28,200 nt of DNA, taken from CAZNMF01 sp035547155. Lineage in GTDB: Bacteria > Acidobacteriota > Vicinamibacteria > Vicinamibacterales > SCN-69-37. Positions 14,979 through 22,816 of this stretch are shown in pieces. The stretch lies in the NCBI GenBank assembly GCA_035547155.1, contig DASZVJ010000055.1:1-28200 (forward strand), given 5' to 3'. Each line of letters opens with the position of its first letter. Positions within the stretch are counted from its first letter, which is position 1. The position numbers were made by a program, and so were the translations under genes. The notes beneath the pieces are model-generated. The model saw only the letters and a list, made by a program, of their open reading frames with translations. It did no database searches and was not told the origin of the DNA.

Positions 14979-17588
14979 GTGCGATCGGCATCGATTGTCG
15001 TCGTGGCTGCGGCGCTGCTCACCGGTGTCTCGGCGGCCGCGACCTGGTGGATTCCCCGGCACGTCGTCACGGACGACACGAGCCGGATGTTCGACGCCGG
15101 CGTCTCGCAGGTGCTCGCACGCGATCGCGCCGGCCGCATCACCGCGCTGCGTTACGACGTGCATCTCGACATTCCCGCGATCGTCTCGGAATCGATCAAC
15201 GGACGTCTCGTCGCGACGTTCGAGCTCGACGATGCCGCGCGGCCGCTAGCATTCGACTTCGCGCAGCCGGCGGATCACCTCCGGCATCTCGACGTCAACG
15301 ACGAAACCGTCGAGCCCGATCTCCTGCACGGCCACATCGTCATCCCGCAGCGGCGACTGCGCGTGGGACGAAACGTCGTCGCGTTCGACTTCATCGCCGG
15401 CAACGAGCCGCTCAATCGCCATGACGATTTTCTGTATTCCCTCTTCGTGCCGGCGCGCGCGTCGCTGGCGATACCGGTCTTCGATCAGCCGGACCTGAAG
15501 GCGCGATGGCGGCTGTCGCTCGACATGCCGAAGGTGTGGGTCGCCGTCTCCAACGGCCGGCAGTCGGGCCGCGCCGATCGCGGGGAGCGCTCGAGCCTGA
15601 TCTTCGACGAAACGCGGCCGATCCCGACGTATCTCTTCGCCTTCGCCGCCGGACGTTTCTCGATCGAGACGGCCGAACGGAACGGTCGCACGTTTCGCAT
15701 GTTCCATCGCGAGACGGACGCCGCAAAGCTGGCGCGCAATCGCAACGCGATGTTCGAACTCCACGCGCAGGCCCTCGCATGGATGGAGACGTACACGGGC
15801 ATCACCTATCCGTTCGAGAAGTTCGACTTCGTCGTCATTCCGGCGTTTCAGTTCAGCGGGATGGAGCATCCTGGCGCCGTCTTCTACAACGCGAGCGCCG
15901 TGCTGCTCGACGCGTCGGCCACGCAGAGCCAGCAGCTCACGCGCGCGATCGTCATCGCCCACGAAACGGCGCACGCGTGGTTCGGCGATCTCGTCACGAT
16001 GCGGTGGTTCGACGATGTGTGGATGAAGGAGGTGTTCGCGAACTTCTTCGCGGATCGGATTGTCGGCCCGTCGTTTCCCGGCATGAACCACGCGCTGCGG
16101 TTCTTCCTGCAGCACGCCCCGTCGGCGTACGACGTCGACCGCACGGACGGCGCCAACCCCATCCGGCAGACGCTCGACAACCTGTCGGACGCCGGCTCGC
16201 TGTACGGCGCGATCATCTACGACAAGGCACCGATCGTCATCCGGCAGCTCGAGCTGCTCGTCGGCGCCGATGCGTTTCGCGACGGGCTACGCGAGTACCT
16301 CACGTCGTACGCGTTCGGCAACGCGAGCTGGCCCGAGCTCGTCACCCTTCTCGATCGCCGGACGCCGCTCGATCTTGCTGCCTGGAGCCGCGCGTGGGTG
16401 TCGGAAGCGGGCCGGCCTCGCATCGAGACGCGCGTCGAATCGGCTGACGGTACGATCGCGCGACTCACGCTTCGCCAATCCGATCTCCGTGGCCGATCGC
16501 TGCTGTGGCCGCAGCGCCTCGACGTGGATGCAGGCAGGCGCGCCGGCGTCGAGCATTGGGATGTGACGCTGACCGGCGCCGAGACCGTCGTTCCTAACGC
16601 GGCCGGACACGCGGCGCCGGCGTGGATTCTGCCGTCCGGCGGCGGGGTCGGCTACGGCGACTTCGTGCTCGACACCGGTTCGCTCGAGGCGCTGACGCGC
16701 GACGCGCCGGCGATTGCCGACCCGCTGACGCGCGGCGCGGCATTCGTCACGCTGTGGGAATCGATGCTCGAAGGCCGCGTCGCGCCCTCGCGTCCGCGCG
16801 ATCTGCTGATGGACGCGTTGCCACGCGAGCGCGACGAGCTGCTGCTCCAGCTTCTGCTCGATCGCATGCGCACGCTGTTCTGGCGATTCACGCCAGCGGA
16901 TCAGCGCCTCGCGCTGGCGAGTCGGTTGGAGCCGCTCCTGCGATCCGGCCTCGATCGCGCTACGTCAACGAGCGAGAAAGCCGCGTGGTTCAACGCGATT
17001 CGCAGCGTCGCGATGACGCCGGGTACCGTCGCGTGGCTCGAGCGCGTCTGGCGGCGAGACGAGTCCGTGACCGGCCTGCCGCTCGCAGAAACCGACGAAT
17101 CCGATCTCGCGATCGAGCTCGCGATCCGGAACGTGCCGGATGCCGACGCGATCCTGCGCGCGCAGCTCGATCGCATCGCCAATCCCGATCGCCACGCGCG
17201 CTTTGCCTTTCTCACGCCCGCGGCGTCGACCGATCCGGCCGTTCGCGCGCGGTTCTTCGACAGCCTGCGCGACGCCCGGAATCGCACGCACGAAGCCTGG
17301 GTGATCGACGCGATGCGCGTGCTGCATCATCCGCTGCGAGCGTCGACGTCCGCCGCGCTCATCCAGCCGGCACTCGCGCTCGTCCGCGAGATCCAGCGCA
17401 CCGGCGACATCTTCTTTCCGAAGCGATGGACGGATGCGACGCTGAGCGGTTATCAGTCTGCTGACGCGGCCGCGGCCGTGCGCCAGTTCATCGACACGCT
17501 GCCGCGCGACTATCCACCGCGGCTGCGCTGGGTGCTGCTGTCGTCAGCCGATCCGTTGTTCCGGGCGGCGCAGATGTTGAAGCGTTGA
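14979..17588 (+). CDS. Exported M1-family metallopeptidase (aminopeptidase N-like)
   Basis: I place the start at GTG 14979, giving 869 residues with an immediate signal peptide (SIVVVAAALLTGVSAAA). An ATG 141 bases upstream would add a non-hydrophobic tail inside the phospholipase gene. The zinc site is HETAH (H328, E329, H332) plus E351 eighteen residues on, in WMKEVFANFF. The exopeptidase motif reads SGMEHPG (about 293-299) rather than GAMEN. Y414 in IIYDKAP is the likely transition-state tyrosine. The N-terminal beta domain, catalytic domain and helical C-terminal domain all appear present. It should trim N-terminal residues from peptides in the periplasm or outside the cell. It ends 78 bases before a convergent gene. 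Confidence 0.93.
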   Translation: MRSASIVVVAAALLTGVSAAATWWIPRHVVTDDTSRMFDAGVSQVLARDRAGRITALRYDVHLDIPAIVSESINGRLVATFELDDAARPLAFDFAQPADHLRHLDVNDETVEPDLLHGHIVIPQRRLRVGRNVVAFDFIAGNEPLNRHDDFLYSLFVPARASLAIPVFDQPDLKARWRLSLDMPKVWVAVSNGRQSGRADRGERSSLIFDETRPIPTYLFAFAAGRFSIETAERNGRTFRMFHRETDAAKLARNRNAMFELHAQALAWMETYTGITYPFEKFDFVVIPAFQFSGMEHPGAVFYNASAVLLDASATQSQQLTRAIVIAHETAHAWFGDLVTMRWFDDVWMKEVFANFFADRIVGPSFPGMNHALRFFLQHAPSAYDVDRTDGANPIRQTLDNLSDAGSLYGAIIYDKAPIVIRQLELLVGADAFRDGLREYLTSYAFGNASWPELVTLLDRRTPLDLAAWSRAWVSEAGRPRIETRVESADGTIARLTLRQSDLRGRSLLWPQRLDVDAGRRAGVEHWDVTLTGAETVVPNAAGHAAPAWILPSGGGVGYGDFVLDTGSLEALTRDAPAIADPLTRGAAFVTLWESMLEGRVAPSRPRDLLMDALPRERDELLLQLLLDRMRTLFWRFTPADQRLALASRLEPLLRSGLDRATSTSEKAAWFNAIRSVAMTPGTVAWLERVWRRDESVTGLPLAETDESDLAIELAIRNVPDADAILRAQLDRIANPDRHARFAFLTPAASTDPAVRARFFDSLRDARNRTHEAWVIDAMRVLHHPLRASTSAALIQPALALVREIQRTGDIFFPKRWTDATLSGYQSADAAAAVRQFIDTLPRDYPPRLRWVLLSSADPLFRAAQMLKR

Positions 17589-17600
17589 CGCGCGATCGTT

Positions 17601-17630
17601 CGCGGCCGTAGCCCGTAGCCCGTAGCCGCG
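17601..17630. repeat. Three perfect tandem heptamers (CGTAGCC) in a short stem
   Basis: CGTAGCC is repeated exactly three times at 17607-17627. CGCGGC (17601-17606) and GCCGCG (17625-17630) can pair around them. The site lies between two convergent genes, where a bidirectional stop would be expected, but there is no T-run on either strand. Confidence 0.7.
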
Positions 17631-17661
17631 TAAGGATCGCCCTTGTGGCGTCCCGTATCCG
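17629..17661. repeat. Palindromic REP-like element, degenerate copy 2
   Basis: The 22 bases at 17640-17661 match the reverse complement of 8507-8528 at 18 positions by my alignment, including the run CCCTTGTGGC. The bases before it also resemble the other arm. The palindrome itself has decayed. It directly follows the CGTAGCC heptamers, just as copy 1 is flanked by GGCTAC-like heptamers. Confidence 0.55.
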
Positions 17662-17665
17662 GCCC

Positions 17666-19105
17666 CTACGCGACGGACGTCGACACGGCGGCGGGCGTCT
17701 CTTCTGCGGCGTAGCCGAGCAGATGACGCGCCTTGATCAGCGCGGCGGCGTCCGGTGGGACCATCGACTCCCACGTCTCGTCGCCGCGGCGCAGCCGCGC
17801 GAGCACGTCGCGCGAGTACACGGACAGACACCGCTCGTCGAAATCGCGAAGCCCTTCGAGGTAGCGGTTCTCGAGGAGGTACTCGTAAAGGTGGCGCAGG
17901 TGCGGCGCGACGCGTAGATTGCCGGCCGTGACGAGCGCGCCCGTCGACGGCTCCTTCTCCGGGTACGCGTAAATCTTGAGCGCGTTCTTGAAGAGCCGGC
18001 CGAACGACTCGAGGATGCCGCCCTCGAGGTCGTTGTAGTAGCGATCCTCGAAGATCGCCCGGAGCGTCGGCACGCCCATGACCAGCCCGACCATCTTCTT
18101 CGTGTAGCGGAAGAAGTACGCGGCGAGCCGGTGATATTCGCCGTAGTTCGAGATCAGCACCGTGTGCCCGAGCGTCGCGAGGATGTCGGCGCGATCGAGA
18201 AAGTCCTGCGGATCGATCACGTCGCCTTCGGCCTGCAGATTCTTCAGTGTCATCTCGAAGACGACGACCATGTCGGCCGGCTCGACGCCGGGCTCCTGGA
18301 TGAACTGCGCCGTCGCGCAGCGCAACATGTCCGCCGTCACGATCGTCGCGGGCCGGAAGCTGCCGCGGTGCACGAGCACACACTTCTTGTGGAACACGTC
18401 CGACGGCTGGACCGCCTTGCCCGACGCCGTGAACGCCGCGGCGTTGGTCAGGCCGTTCTGCACGAGCTTCAGGCTCGCGAGCCGGTTGTCGATACCGGCG
18501 AACGCGGGCCCGGAGAACTCGATCATGTCGACTTCGACACGCTGGCTCGTCAGGTGATCGAGCAGCGACGCGACGATGCGATCGAGATCGGCGTAGCAGT
18601 AGAGCGCCGCGTACACGAGGTTGACGCCCATGATGCCGAGCGCTTCCTGCTGCTGATCCATCTCGCGATCGGCGAGGCGCACGTGGATCGTGACGTCCGA
18701 CGGCGCCGAGAGCGGCGACGTCTGGAACCGCACGCCGAGCCAGCCGTGGCCGTCCTCGTGCCGCGAATAGCTCCGCGTCGCGACCGTATCCGCGAACACG
18801 AAGAAGCGCGTCGTCGCGCCGCGCTTCGCGTGCAGACGATCGATGAGCAGCTCGTACTCGTGGTCGAGCATCTTCACCAGACGCTCGTGGCTGACGTAGC
18901 GCTCGCAGGGACCGTAGATCGCGTCGCTGAACGTCATGTCGTACGCGGACATCGCTTTCGCGATCGTCCCGGCCGCACCGCCGACGCGGAAGAGCCAGCG
19001 CGCGACCTCTTGTCCCGCGCCGATCTCGGCGAAGGTGCCGTAGGTGGCGGGATCGAGATTGACGTCGAGGGCTTTTCGGTGCGGATCGCGGGGTTCGGTG
19101 GGCAT
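17666..19105 (-). CDS. Conserved ~480-residue protein of unknown function
   Basis: The 479-residue protein starts at ATG 19105 (MPTEPRDPHRKALDVNLDP). It carries the strongly conserved N-terminal block TYGTFAEIGAGQEVARWLF followed by VGGAAGTIAKAMSAYDM. I know this block from a family widespread in cyanobacteria, Bacteroidota and other phyla. Databases have, from memory, sometimes labelled it nicotinamide-nucleotide adenylyltransferase. I see no (H/T)xGH nucleotidyltransferase signature here, so I do not adopt that name. There is no signal peptide or membrane helix, and it is probably cytoplasmic. It is convergent with the M1 peptidase and divergent from the cyclotransferase, so context gives no function. 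Confidence 0.88.
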   Translation of the reverse strand: MPTEPRDPHRKALDVNLDPATYGTFAEIGAGQEVARWLFRVGGAAGTIAKAMSAYDMTFSDAIYGPCERYVSHERLVKMLDHEYELLIDRLHAKRGATTRFFVFADTVATRSYSRHEDGHGWLGVRFQTSPLSAPSDVTIHVRLADREMDQQQEALGIMGVNLVYAALYCYADLDRIVASLLDHLTSQRVEVDMIEFSGPAFAGIDNRLASLKLVQNGLTNAAAFTASGKAVQPSDVFHKKCVLVHRGSFRPATIVTADMLRCATAQFIQEPGVEPADMVVVFEMTLKNLQAEGDVIDPQDFLDRADILATLGHTVLISNYGEYHRLAAYFFRYTKKMVGLVMGVPTLRAIFEDRYYNDLEGGILESFGRLFKNALKIYAYPEKEPSTGALVTAGNLRVAPHLRHLYEYLLENRYLEGLRDFDERCLSVYSRDVLARLRRGDETWESMVPPDAAALIKARHLLGYAAEETPAAVSTSVA

Positions 19106-19146
19106 TTCGGCTGGAGCTCCGATCCGGGTTATCGGCAGGCGCGCGG

Positions 19147-19162
19147 CGCGGCTTGAGCCGCG
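19147..19162. promoter_or_regulatory. Dyad symmetry between divergent genes
   Basis: CGCGGCT and AGCCGCG form a 7-base inverted repeat around TG in the 91-base gap between two divergent starts. It could be an operator serving either gene. GC-rich dyads arise easily by chance in this genome. Confidence 0.25.
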
Positions 19163-19181
19163 TGCGCGGTCGTGCGCACAT

Positions 19182-19187
19182 TATGAT
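19182..19187 (+). promoter_or_regulatory. Putative -10 element of a leaderless transcript (TATGAT)
   Basis: TATGAT ends nine bases before ATG 19197, and no ribosome site is visible. No good -35 hexamer was found. Confidence 0.42.
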
Positions 19188-19196
19188 GCCTCTGAG

Positions 19197-20039
19197 ATGA
19201 CGCCCAGACAACGCACGCCGCAGCGGCGGCCTCGCCGCTGGCTGGCGATGACGGCGATCGCGGCGGCCGCGATTGCGATCGTCGTGCTCGCACGCACCGT
19301 CGATCGTCCTTCGCCCGCACCAGACGCGCGTCAGACATCGCGCCCCGTCACAGCGTACGGCTATCGGATCGTCCACACCTACCCGCACGATCCCGATGCC
19401 TACACGCAGGGCTTGCTCTTCCGAGACGGCTATCTCTACGAGAGCACCGGCCTCAACGAGCACTCGAGCCTGCGCAAAGTCACGCTCGAAACAGGCGCCG
19501 TCGTGCAGCAGGTACGCGTCGCCGATCAGTATTTCGCGGAAGGCCTCACGGACTGGCACGACGAGCTCGTGCAGCTGACGTGGCAGTCGCACGTCGGCTT
19601 CGTCTACGGCCTCCCGGCGTTCGATCGCCGGCGCACGTTCTCGTACGCGGGCGAAGGCTGGGGACTCACGCAGGACGGCGTGCGTTTGATCATGAGCGAC
19701 GGCACGCCGATGCTGCGCTTTCTCGATCCTGCGTCACTCGCCGAGATCGGCAGACAGCCCGTCACCGAGAGCGGCGCTCCGGTCGAGCTGCTCAACGAGC
19801 TCGAATTCGTCAAAGGGCTGATCTACGCCAACATCTATCAGACCGACGACATCGTCATCATCGATCCCGGCACGGGACGCGTGACCGGCCGGATCGATCT
19901 CGGCGGCCTGAAGCCCACGAACACGGACCGTCCGATCGACGTGCTCAACGGCATCGCCTACGACGCCGCCGGCGATCGCCTGTTCGTCACGGGAAAATGG
20001 TGGCCGACGCTGTTCGAGATTCAGATCGTGCCGAGATGA
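19197..20039 (+). CDS. Glutaminyl-peptide cyclotransferase (beta-propeller type)
   Basis: The 280-residue protein starts at ATG 19197. An arginine-rich N-terminus and a membrane helix (about 16-33) place the enzyme in the periplasm, anchored or secreted. The rest matches the plant/bacterial glutamine cyclotransferase family throughout: PHDPDAYTQGLLF, DGYLYESTGLNEHSSLRKV, YFAEGLT, YGLPAFDRRRTFSYAGEGWGL, NELEFVKGLIYANIY, DVLNGIAYD and TGKWWPTLFEI. These enzymes fold as a five-bladed propeller and convert N-terminal glutamine to pyroglutamate, which protects exported peptides from aminopeptidases. That is notable near two exported aminopeptidase-type enzymes in the window. An upstream open extension overlaps the divergent gene and was rejected. 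Confidence 0.94.
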   Translation: MTPRQRTPQRRPRRWLAMTAIAAAAIAIVVLARTVDRPSPAPDARQTSRPVTAYGYRIVHTYPHDPDAYTQGLLFRDGYLYESTGLNEHSSLRKVTLETGAVVQQVRVADQYFAEGLTDWHDELVQLTWQSHVGFVYGLPAFDRRRTFSYAGEGWGLTQDGVRLIMSDGTPMLRFLDPASLAEIGRQPVTESGAPVELLNELEFVKGLIYANIYQTDDIVIIDPGTGRVTGRIDLGGLKPTNTDRPIDVLNGIAYDAAGDRLFVTGKWWPTLFEIQIVPR

Positions 20040-20103
20040 GTGCCGCGCACGCCAACGGCCGGGAACGAGCGTATACTGGCGAAAATCGGACAAGCGTAAT
20101 TCG

Positions 20104-20131
20104 TTCGAAGTTCGAAGTTCGAACTTCAAAG
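20104..20131. repeat. Period-7 tandem repeat (TTCGAAG units) with a palindrome
   Basis: Four consecutive heptamers read TTCGAAG, TTCGAAG, TTCGAAC and TTCAAAG. GAAGTTCGAACTTC at 20114-20127 is a perfect 14-base palindrome. The site lies in the 127-base gap before the NTF2-like gene. Its AT content is higher than the surroundings. Confidence 0.72.
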
Positions 20132-20166
20132 TTGACAGGCGCCGTTTAATCTCCGCAGGAGGCCCC

Positions 20167-20589
20167 ATGCCTCGGACCGCACCGACGTCGGCGCAACAGC
20201 TCCTGCAGCAGACGTACGCCGCGCTCAACGCGCACGACTGGGCGTCGGCCCTCAGCGCGATGCATCCGGACGTCGAATGGGCGAACGTCACGGACGGCTG
20301 CGTCGCGCACGGGCACGACGAGCTGCGCGCGTACCTGACGCGTCGATGCGACGGCCTCGATCCGCAAGCCGACCTGCTGCGCGTCGACGCCGGCGATGAC
20401 GGACGGATCGTCGCCGCGGTGCATCAGATCGTGCGCGATCCGGACGGACGCATCGTCGCCGAGCGCTTCGTCGAGGAGGCGTATCTCGTCGAGGACGGCC
20501 TCATCAAGCGCATGGCCGTCATTTCTCCTTCACGTACACCGCCAGCCGCGGAAACGCAAACGTCTTCGCCACTTCGTCGACGACATTGA
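20167..20589 (+). CDS. NTF2-like (SnoaL-type) small protein
   Basis: The 140-residue protein has an AGGAGG site before ATG 20167. The pattern of an N-terminal helix, YAALNAHDWASALSAMHPDVEW, GHDELRAYL and a closing strand VEDGLIKRMAVI is that of the NTF2/SnoaL cone fold. Such proteins act as small enzymes, ligand carriers or subunits of larger proteins; nothing here decides which. The fold ends at about residue 118. The last 20 or so residues (SPSRTPPAAETQTSSPLRRRH) are encoded antisense to the convergent VWFA gene and look unstructured, as if the original stop codon had been lost. Confidence 0.82.
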   Translation: MPRTAPTSAQQLLQQTYAALNAHDWASALSAMHPDVEWANVTDGCVAHGHDELRAYLTRRCDGLDPQADLLRVDAGDDGRIVAAVHQIVRDPDGRIVAERFVEEAYLVEDGLIKRMAVISPSRTPPAAETQTSSPLRRRH

Positions 20590-22804
20590 CCTGACAGGTA
20601 TAGAGGCCCGGCTTGAGATCGGCGCCGGCCAGCTGGAACTGGAAGATCACCGCCTTGCGATCGGGATCGTCGAGCGACGTGCGATCGACGACCGGCGTCT
20701 CGAAGACCTTCACGCGGCCGCGATAGAACGCGAGGCTCGTGGCGACGTGCGGCGCGGCCGTCGCGCCCGTGCCGCTCATCGCGGGATCGTAGACCTCGTA
20801 GTAGAAGTACATCTGCTGCGCCTGCGTGACGACGTGCGACAGGCTCTGCACGATCTCCTGTCCACCGCGCAGCAGCGGATTGCTCGTGTTCGAGTCGAAT
20901 CCGCCGCCGCGCTGGCTGACGAATCCTCCGGGCGGGCCAGCAAATCCGCCCGCGCCTCCGCGCCCGCCGAATCCGCCTGGTCCGCCAGGCCCTCCGCCGC
21001 GCGGCCCGAATCCCCCGCGCGCAAAGCGCAGCTGCGTGCTCATGACGATCGGGCTGACCTTGACGGGAATGGTCTTGAGATCCGGAATCGTGATGGGAAA
21101 TTCGAACGTGCCCATCGTGCCGTCGGCGTTCTCGCGCACGGCGACCTTGACGTCGAAGTGTCCGGCCGGCAGCGTGACGCCCGACTGATACTGCAGCTGC
21201 TTGTTCTCGAGCGTCGCGACCTGCGCGGCCGGGATCTGCATCGTGTCGCGAATGCGCCCGACCGATCGTCCCTGTTCGTCCATGACGACGCCGAGCACGT
21301 CGAGCGAGGCGTTCTTGCGATCCAGCGTCGCGGCCGTCGGCACGTGAATCGACGAGCCGGGTACCGCCAGCGAGACCGGCACGTAGAAGCGATCGTTCGA
21401 GACGCGGAACCAGCTCGTCGACGCCACGACCGGCAAGTCGGTCAACGACACCGCAGAGGCGATCTGCTCCTGCAATTGCCGCTCTTTGTCTTCTTTCTTC
21501 AGATGCGCGAAATCAGCGGGTGCATAGTAGCCGTTGCGCGCGTCGACGCGGTACCCGAGCGTCTGATTCTTCAGCTTGACGCTGACGCGCCGGTACTTGC
21601 CGTCCTGCAGCGGATTCGTGCTGCTGTAGCCGAGCAGGTAGTACGCCGACATGTCGCGCTGGACGCGCGTGAACGCGGGCCCGAAGTCGTTGCTGTCGAG
21701 AAATGCCTGCCCACCCGTATCCGACGCCAGCGTCGTCAGCGTTTCCTGCGAGGAGCTCAGCGAGCTGAACTGACTCAGCATCGAGCGGCCGGAGAAGACG
21801 GACGAGCCGCCCCGGCTGCCGCCGCCGCGGCCGCCGCCACCGCCGGCCGCGCCGCCTGGCACGACGGCGGTGAGCCCGCGGCTGTCGACGGGGTAGATCG
21901 ACGTGTTCGCGCGATTGGCCGCGTTGATGACCGCGCGCAGCTCGACCTGGTTGTCACTGCCGCTGCGCGACATGCCCGAGCTGAAATACAGGATCGCCTT
22001 CTTCTGCTCGATCGGCGCGAGCGTCTCGCAAATCACCTTCATCGCGCGCAGCCGGCGATCGTTGTTGAAGATGCCGAACTCGCTGTCGTCCAGCGGCAGA
22101 TCCGCCGCGTCGGTGTCCGCGCTGACGTCGCTGTCGTCGGCCGCTTCGGGCTGTTCGAAGCCGGTGCCCGACGTGACGTCGAACGACGCGAGCGCAGCCT
22201 TGAGCGCGTCGCGATCGGCCGTGAAGTCGCGAAGGATCGTCAGCGTCTGGCCAACCGACGCCACGGCGACCAGGTCCGCGTCGCTCATCTGCGTGTCGAC
22301 GTAGTTCGACGCGGCCTTCACCGCGCGATCGATCTCCTCCGGCTGCATCGAGCTCGTGTCGAACAGCAGGACGATCAGCCGCCGGCCGGGCAAGTCCTGG
22401 GGCGCGACGGTCTCGGTCTTCGCCGGCTCCGGCGGCTTCGTGCTCGTTGGCGGCGGCACCGTGCGATTCGACGCATTCTGCAGCTGCTCCAGTCCGAGCA
22501 CCGGCGTCGCGGGCGTGGACGAGGGCATCGGCTGCGTCGCGATCTCCTCGAAGTCGAACGTGACGACCTGTTGCGGCTTGCCGTCCTCGCTCACGAGAAA
22601 GTCGTCGGTCTTCAAGCCCTTGACGATCGCGCCGCTGCGATCGCGCACGACGACGTCGAGACGGACGAAGTTCGTGGTGCTCTTGAAGACCGTCGTCGCG
22701 CGTTCCTGAGATGGCGGCGGGCTCTGCGTGCGGACGGCAGGCACCGCGGTGACGAGCATCACCGCCGCGGCGGCGGCCTGCAAAACAACGTGATGCGATT
22801 TCAT
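20519..22804 (-). CDS. VWFA-related exported protein with glycine-rich linkers
   Basis: The 761-residue protein starts at ATG 22804 behind a GAGG stretch. It has a signal peptide (about 1-26), the family block TNFVRLDVVVRDRSG, and a VWA domain from about 142 with D149 and S151 of the metal site (FDTSSM). Two glycine-arginine-rich linkers stand out, near 316-335 inside the VWA domain and near 597-637. The C-terminal part is beta-rich and ends in YTCQVNVVDEVAK. It begins 12 bases after the Oar-like receptor gene, so the two are almost certainly cotranscribed and may work together at the outer membrane. Unlike the two VWFA proteins in region 1, it lacks their CLCGLC cluster. Its last 71 bases overlap the convergent NTF2-like gene. 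Confidence 0.93.
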   Translation of the reverse strand: MKSHHVVLQAAAAAVMLVTAVPAVRTQSPPPSQERATTVFKSTTNFVRLDVVVRDRSGAIVKGLKTDDFLVSEDGKPQQVVTFDFEEIATQPMPSSTPATPVLGLEQLQNASNRTVPPPTSTKPPEPAKTETVAPQDLPGRRLIVLLFDTSSMQPEEIDRAVKAASNYVDTQMSDADLVAVASVGQTLTILRDFTADRDALKAALASFDVTSGTGFEQPEAADDSDVSADTDAADLPLDDSEFGIFNNDRRLRAMKVICETLAPIEQKKAILYFSSGMSRSGSDNQVELRAVINAANRANTSIYPVDSRGLTAVVPGGAAGGGGGRGGGSRGGSSVFSGRSMLSQFSSLSSSQETLTTLASDTGGQAFLDSNDFGPAFTRVQRDMSAYYLLGYSSTNPLQDGKYRRVSVKLKNQTLGYRVDARNGYYAPADFAHLKKEDKERQLQEQIASAVSLTDLPVVASTSWFRVSNDRFYVPVSLAVPGSSIHVPTAATLDRKNASLDVLGVVMDEQGRSVGRIRDTMQIPAAQVATLENKQLQYQSGVTLPAGHFDVKVAVRENADGTMGTFEFPITIPDLKTIPVKVSPIVMSTQLRFARGGFGPRGGGPGGPGGFGGRGGAGGFAGPPGGFVSQRGGGFDSNTSNPLLRGGQEIVQSLSHVVTQAQQMYFYYEVYDPAMSGTGATAAPHVATSLAFYRGRVKVFETPVVDRTSLDDPDRKAVIFQFQLAGADLKPGLYTCQVNVVDEVAKTFAFPRLAVYVKEK

Positions 22805-22816
22805 ACGCGCCTCGAC

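Noticed and set aside
17544..19592. 682-codon minus-strand frame overlapping the conserved 479-residue gene
   Set aside because: It is a shifted frame with arginine/alanine-rich content and no family match; the 479-residue frame carries strongly conserved blocks.
20072..20150. TATACT at 20072 and TTGACA at 20132 as promoter parts for the NTF2-like gene
   Set aside because: Neither hexamer has a partner at acceptable spacing, and they are in the wrong order for one promoter.
20780..21010. Glycine-rich coding repeats as a DNA repeat array or CRISPR
   Set aside because: The codons vary and the repeats encode protein linkers; there are no regular spacers.
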